DNA of 64,000 nucleotides, taken from contig CBDBMT010000003.1 in NCBI GenBank assembly GCA_965207585.1, positions 2,666,001 to 2,730,000 on the forward strand, given 5' to 3'. Position numbers and translations under genes: made by a program. The notes beneath the pieces were generated by a model. That model had not been told where the DNA came from, made no database searches, and saw only the letters and a list, made by a program, of their open reading frames with translations. Positions 60,926-64,000 of the stretch are shown here, piece after piece. The stretch is from Bin87 sp965207585. Lineage in GTDB: Bacteria; Chloroflexota; Dehalococcoidia; Lucifugimonadales; UBA3495. Positions within the stretch are counted from its first letter, which is position 1. Every line of letters begins with the position of its first letter.

Positions 60926-62254
60926 TCAATCCCCGTCGCCGCCCGAGGGGGACGGTACAGGAGTTCGAGCTTCCGTGCCGATCCATCTTCTGCGCGTGCT
61001 GGCCGGCGGGTTGGGCCGAGTGGCGAACAGAAAAGCCACGGCGCTAACGATGTACAACGGCGTGAACACCGCGAGCACCCAGTAGTAGCTTCCCGTCCGG
61101 TCGAAGACCAACCCCGACGCGTATGGCGAAATGAACATTCCCACGTTCATGAAAAGGCTCATGAACCCCATGAGTGTTGCAAACCGGGCGCGGCCGTAGT
61201 AGTCGGACAACATCAGCCAGTTCACCGACGTGATCCCTTCAACGATGGCGATTCCGACCACGAAGAGGAGCAGGCCGATCATCCCCGGCCCGATCCACAA
61301 ACCGCCCATGCCGATGGCGCCGATAACCATGCCGATGGCCAGAAGCACGTTGCCGCGAAACTTATCTGAGGTAACCCCCATGATAAATCGCAGGGGTATT
61401 CCCAGGAAGAACATGGCGGCGACCCACGCTGCCGCCTCATTCTCGGAAATGCCCCGCACCGCCATGATCGGAAACACGTGCACCAGCATCCCGTTGGTCA
61501 CGGATACTCGCAGGATTGCGCCCACCATGATGAACCAGTAGGTGCGCGTTTGGATCGCCTGGCGAAACGAAAAACTGACGTCGCCTGAACTCCTGTGCCT
61601 CCGCCCGCCGGAGCCGGTTCCGCTACTTTCATCCTCCGGTACATCCCCGTCAGGCAACAGGCCCATGTCCTCCGGCCGGCTTCGGATGAAAAACGCCGCG
61701 GGCAGCGTCATCGCTACGATGAAAACCCCGGTCCAGAGGAGCGTGTCCCTCCATCCAATCTGCTGAATTCCGAAATTCAGGAGGAGGACTACGAACGCGC
61801 CGCCACCCGCAAACGCCGTCATCAGGGTCGACATCGCCACCGAGCGCCGGCGGATGAACCATTGGTTGACCGCCGCCATCAGGGTCTGCCCGAACCCAGC
61901 GCTTTTCCCCAGAGAAATGATCCCCGAAAACAGGACGAGAAGCTCCCAATAACTGTCCGCCCGCGACAGCAAGATCGTCCCGACGCCAGTCATCAGCCCG
62001 CCGGCCAGGATCATCGGCCTCGCACCATATCGGTCGACGGCCCAATCGACCAGCGGGCCGCCGGCGCTGCCTTCCGCCCGCGCGAGGCTGAACACCAACG
62101 ACATCTGCGCGGAGGTCAGGCCCAACTCGGTCCTGATGGGCACAAAAAATCTCGGGAACCCCTGGGATATCGACCCGTTCCCGAACATACCCAATAATGA
62201 GGAAACGACGACGACCCACCAGCCATAGAAGACGCGAGGCCGTCGCCGCTGCAT
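60926..62254 (-). CDS. MFS transporter
   Basis: A 442-residue major facilitator protein with 12 predicted membrane segments, opening RVFYGWWVVVVSSLLGMFG. The D-R-Y-G-A-R motif (GPLVDWAVDRYGARPM) is at about residue 73 and a central hydrophilic loop (EDESSGTGSGGRRHR) divides the two halves. ATG 62254 (AAGGTG upstream) is preferred over TTG 62281. It shares the FYGWW opening with the MFS at 48165; probably a carboxylate or aromatic-acid carrier. Confidence 0.83.
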   Translation of the reverse strand: MQRRRPRVFYGWWVVVVSSLLGMFGNGSISQGFPRFFVPIRTELGLTSAQMSLVFSLARAEGSAGGPLVDWAVDRYGARPMILAGGLMTGVGTILLSRADSYWELLVLFSGIISLGKSAGFGQTLMAAVNQWFIRRRSVAMSTLMTAFAGGGAFVVLLLNFGIQQIGWRDTLLWTGVFIVAMTLPAAFFIRSRPEDMGLLPDGDVPEDESSGTGSGGRRHRSSGDVSFSFRQAIQTRTYWFIMVGAILRVSVTNGMLVHVFPIMAVRGISENEAAAWVAAMFFLGIPLRFIMGVTSDKFRGNVLLAIGMVIGAIGMGGLWIGPGMIGLLLFVVGIAIVEGITSVNWLMLSDYYGRARFATLMGFMSLFMNVGMFISPYASGLVFDRTGSYYWVLAVFTPLYIVSAVAFLFATRPNPPASTRRRWIGTEARTPVPSPSGGDGD

Positions 62255-62356
62255 TTCACCTTCCGTATCTGTCACAACCAATGTCTATTTTCCGGCACCT
62301 GCGGTAAATTCGAATGCGCGTCATCACTCACCAATTCCGGCTAACTGATCATTCCT

Positions 62357-62710
62357 TCAGCCATTGGGCAGAAACCACGGCTGCGCCGCCGCCTCGTCGG
62401 GCCACAGGAATTCGAACCCGTTCCGCAGTGCATTCTGCCGATCCAGGTCCTCTCGGTCACCGATATGGTAGTAGGCGTCAGCGTCGAAGCCAGATTTGAC
62501 CTCAGCCAAAAGGTGCTTGGCAACGGCAAAATCTACAGTGATTTCGTGCTCTTCCCACATAGAGCGCTGGCTGCTGGGCGGGCGGTCGGAGCAGCTGCCG
62601 ATGAGGAAACCCTTATCCTGGACGATTTTCACCATGTCCATGGTCAGCGGTCCCGGCGGGTCTCCCACTTCCAGAGTGCCGTCGATGTCAAAACTGATGA
62701 GAATAGCCAT
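62357..62710 (-). CDS. Small HAD-superfamily protein
   Basis: A 117-residue HAD-fold protein without a cap: motif I FDIDGTLE (about residues 7-14), motif II GSCSDRP (about 38-44), a lysine helix (KHLLAEVK), and motif IV HIGDREDLDRQNA (about 82-94). It has the catalytic Asp-x-Asp. The ATG follows AGGAGACTC. Probably a small phosphatase; the substrate is unknown. Confidence 0.8.
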   Translation of the reverse strand: MAILISFDIDGTLEVGDPPGPLTMDMVKIVQDKGFLIGSCSDRPPSSQRSMWEEHEITVDFAVAKHLLAEVKSGFDADAYYHIGDREDLDRQNALRNGFEFLWPDEAAAQPWFLPNG

Positions 62711-62747
62711 GAGTCTCCTGTTGTGATTCGTTTGACGCTCAATCCCG

Positions 62748-62777
62748 AAAATTGGGCGACCTCGTAAGGTCGCCCAA
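62748..62777 (-). terminator. Rho-independent terminator of the right-edge thiolase
   Basis: A perfect 11-bp stem TTGGGCGACCT (62752-62762) and AGGTCGCCCAA (62767-62777), loop CGTA; on the minus strand TTTTCGGG follows. It lies after the stop of the thiolase gene and before the HAD gene. Confidence 0.65.
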
Positions 62778-62809
62778 AGCGACGATGTGACCCCGGTGTA
62801 CCGTGCAGG

Positions 62810-64000
62810 CTAGTCCGGCGTAGCGCTCCAAACCGTGAAATTCCCGCCGAAAGGCATGGGTCCGCCTGAAACGGCGACTTCAGGCTTCACCCCGGTCAAC
62901 GCCCGCGCGCCGGCCCTGCCCTGGATCTGCTGCATGCAATCGGTATGCATCCAGAATCGGCTCCGGCCGCTGCCGATGTTTCCGCCACTGGACAGGATGG
63001 GGTTGGGCCCTTCGATGCTGATGTCGGTCTGATAGAAATCAAGGGCGTCGCCGGGTTGCATCCCGCGGTAACGCAAGCCTTCGATGTGGAACTGGTGGAA
63101 CTGTGCGAACCCGTCGTACATGTTCTCAAAGGAGAGGTCGTCCGCGGTGATGCCAGCTCCCTCGTAGATCTTGCGTCCGGTAGTCGCAGTCTCAATTTCC
63201 ACTTCTTCCAGCGTCGGCGTTATGCTGCGCGCCACACCGCGACTGGAGGCGTGGTTGAGGATGTATACCGGCTTCTGCGCCATGTCCTGCGCACGGTCTG
63301 CGGTGGTGAACAGGTAGGCGGCGGCAACCATGATCGGTATGTCGTTGTCGAAGAGGTTGGCCGGCTTGGCGATCCATCGTGAGGACAGGTAGTCCTCCGG
63401 CGTCAACTGCTCCGGGCGGTGCTGGGCCCAATACCCTTCGGGGAATAGGAGGCCGTTGCGCCGGGAGTTCTCCATGAACGGCGCCATCATGTCATGGTGC
63501 TTGCCGTACTTGGTGCAATACTGCGCAAATTGCAGCGCGGTTCCGTAGCAGCCGGGAGCGCCCCACAGCGTGCGGCCCGGGCTGATGGCGAAACTGCCCG
63601 GCACTTCGCTGGCGGCGCTGATGCCGCCATGGTTGTAACGACCTTCGAGGTTGTGCCAGCCCTTCAAAACCAGGCAGTTGGTGGCGAGGCCATCGCCAAC
63701 CGCCTGCGCGGCGACGACAATCGCGGCGGACATGCAGCCGGGCGCGTACATGGTGAACTTGACGTTAGTCAGCTCAGGCATGTTTTTGAGGATCCATTCG
63801 GCGCTCAGTTGGCCGACGCCGTCCAGAAGATCGTCTGTCTGATTGAAGGCGTTGACCACGTCCATCGGCACGGGCTGATCCTCGGGCCAGTGAGCTCCGG
63901 TGGTGGTTACAGGGACCATCACAATCCCGTCGACCTGGTCCGGCGGCACCCCAGCGTCAGCAATCGCTGCCCGCAAGGCCCCTATGCTGAGGGCTCCCAC
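62810..64000 (-). CDS. Thiolase family protein (5' partial at right edge)
   Basis: At least 396 residues of a thiolase-superfamily protein; the frame is open to the last base, where a GTG could be read but is unlikely to be the start. Here the nucleophile-cysteine region reads TMYAPGCMSAAIVVAAQAV, so Cys is kept, in contrast to the thiolase-like protein at 713. The C-terminal part has HTDCMQQIQGRAGARALTG and SGGPMPFGGNFTVW. It may condense or cleave an acyl-CoA; a DUF35 partner would be expected beyond the window. Confidence 0.85.
   Translation of the reverse strand: MGALSIGALRAAIADAGVPPDQVDGIVMVPVTTTGAHWPEDQPVPMDVVNAFNQTDDLLDGVGQLSAEWILKNMPELTNVKFTMYAPGCMSAAIVVAAQAVGDGLATNCLVLKGWHNLEGRYNHGGISAASEVPGSFAISPGRTLWGAPGCYGTALQFAQYCTKYGKHHDMMAPFMENSRRNGLLFPEGYWAQHRPEQLTPEDYLSSRWIAKPANLFDNDIPIMVAAAYLFTTADRAQDMAQKPVYILNHASSRGVARSITPTLEEVEIETATTGRKIYEGAGITADDLSFENMYDGFAQFHQFHIEGLRYRGMQPGDALDFYQTDISIEGPNPILSSGGNIGSGRSRFWMHTDCMQQIQGRAGARALTGVKPEVAVSGGPMPFGGNFTVWSATPD

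Overview
The window is GC-rich bacterial chromosome with dense, short-spaced genes and no rRNA, tRNA, phage or insertion-sequence genes. The mix of core genes with many class III CoA-transferases, SDR dehydrogenases, thiolase/DUF35 pairs, luciferase-like (LLM) oxidoreductases and a molybdenum hydroxylase suggests a Chloroflexota bacterium near the SAR202/Dehalococcoidia type. This placement is inferred from gene content, not from a phylogenetic marker.

Layout. 1-4.2 kb: a cut DUF429 gene, a thiolase-like/DUF35 pair, a coiled-coil zinc-ribbon protein and a nitrilase-family amidohydrolase. 4.3-8.2 kb: two DUF1538 membrane proteins, a PII-like protein and a CBS protein in one overlapping operon, then formate-tetrahydrofolate ligase. 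8.5-14.3 kb: def, a CCA-enzyme-like nucleotidyltransferase, secD-secF and a HicBA toxin-antitoxin pair. 14.3-22.1 kb: alcohol dehydrogenase, endonuclease IV, a small zincin, pgpA, ybeY, an amidohydrolase, a PAC2 protein and an M20 peptidase. 22.2-33.1 kb (minus strand): a tandem-Nudix protein, an MNT-HEPN fusion, and pheS-pheT-moeA-(acidic protein)-infC-rpmI-rplT ending at a strong terminator. infC appears to start at AUA. Two acetylxylan-esterase-like paralogues lie upstream, one without its nucleophile serine. 33.2-35.2 kb: a tiny RGG-rich peptide and an HTH/TPR protein.

35.2-44.7 kb is the most unusual region. Two genes have an in-frame UGA that most likely encodes selenocysteine: a UGSC-family protein (UGA at 39236) and an AhpD-like peroxidase with a C-x-x-U motif (UGA at 40145). 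Each UGA is followed at bacterial-SECIS distance by a perfect hairpin with a G/U loop. They lie among a 3-hydroxyisobutyrate-dehydrogenase-like enzyme, a 342-residue conserved protein of unknown function, a FlK-like thioesterase, an SDR and two class III CoA-transferases. I infer a selenium-dependent redox or acyl-CoA catabolic module. Ordinary gene callers would break both genes.

44.8-64 kb: an M14-like/GH88-105 fusion, a lone AAA ATPase, two MFS transporters, SDRs, a PhnZ-like HD protein, two LLM oxidoreductases, ribH, an AIM24 protein, a three-subunit xanthine-dehydrogenase-type hydroxylase whose cofactor would need moeA, a GNAT, a small HAD protein and a thiolase cut by the right edge. 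The gene set fits a heterotroph that breaks down varied organic acids and CoA esters.
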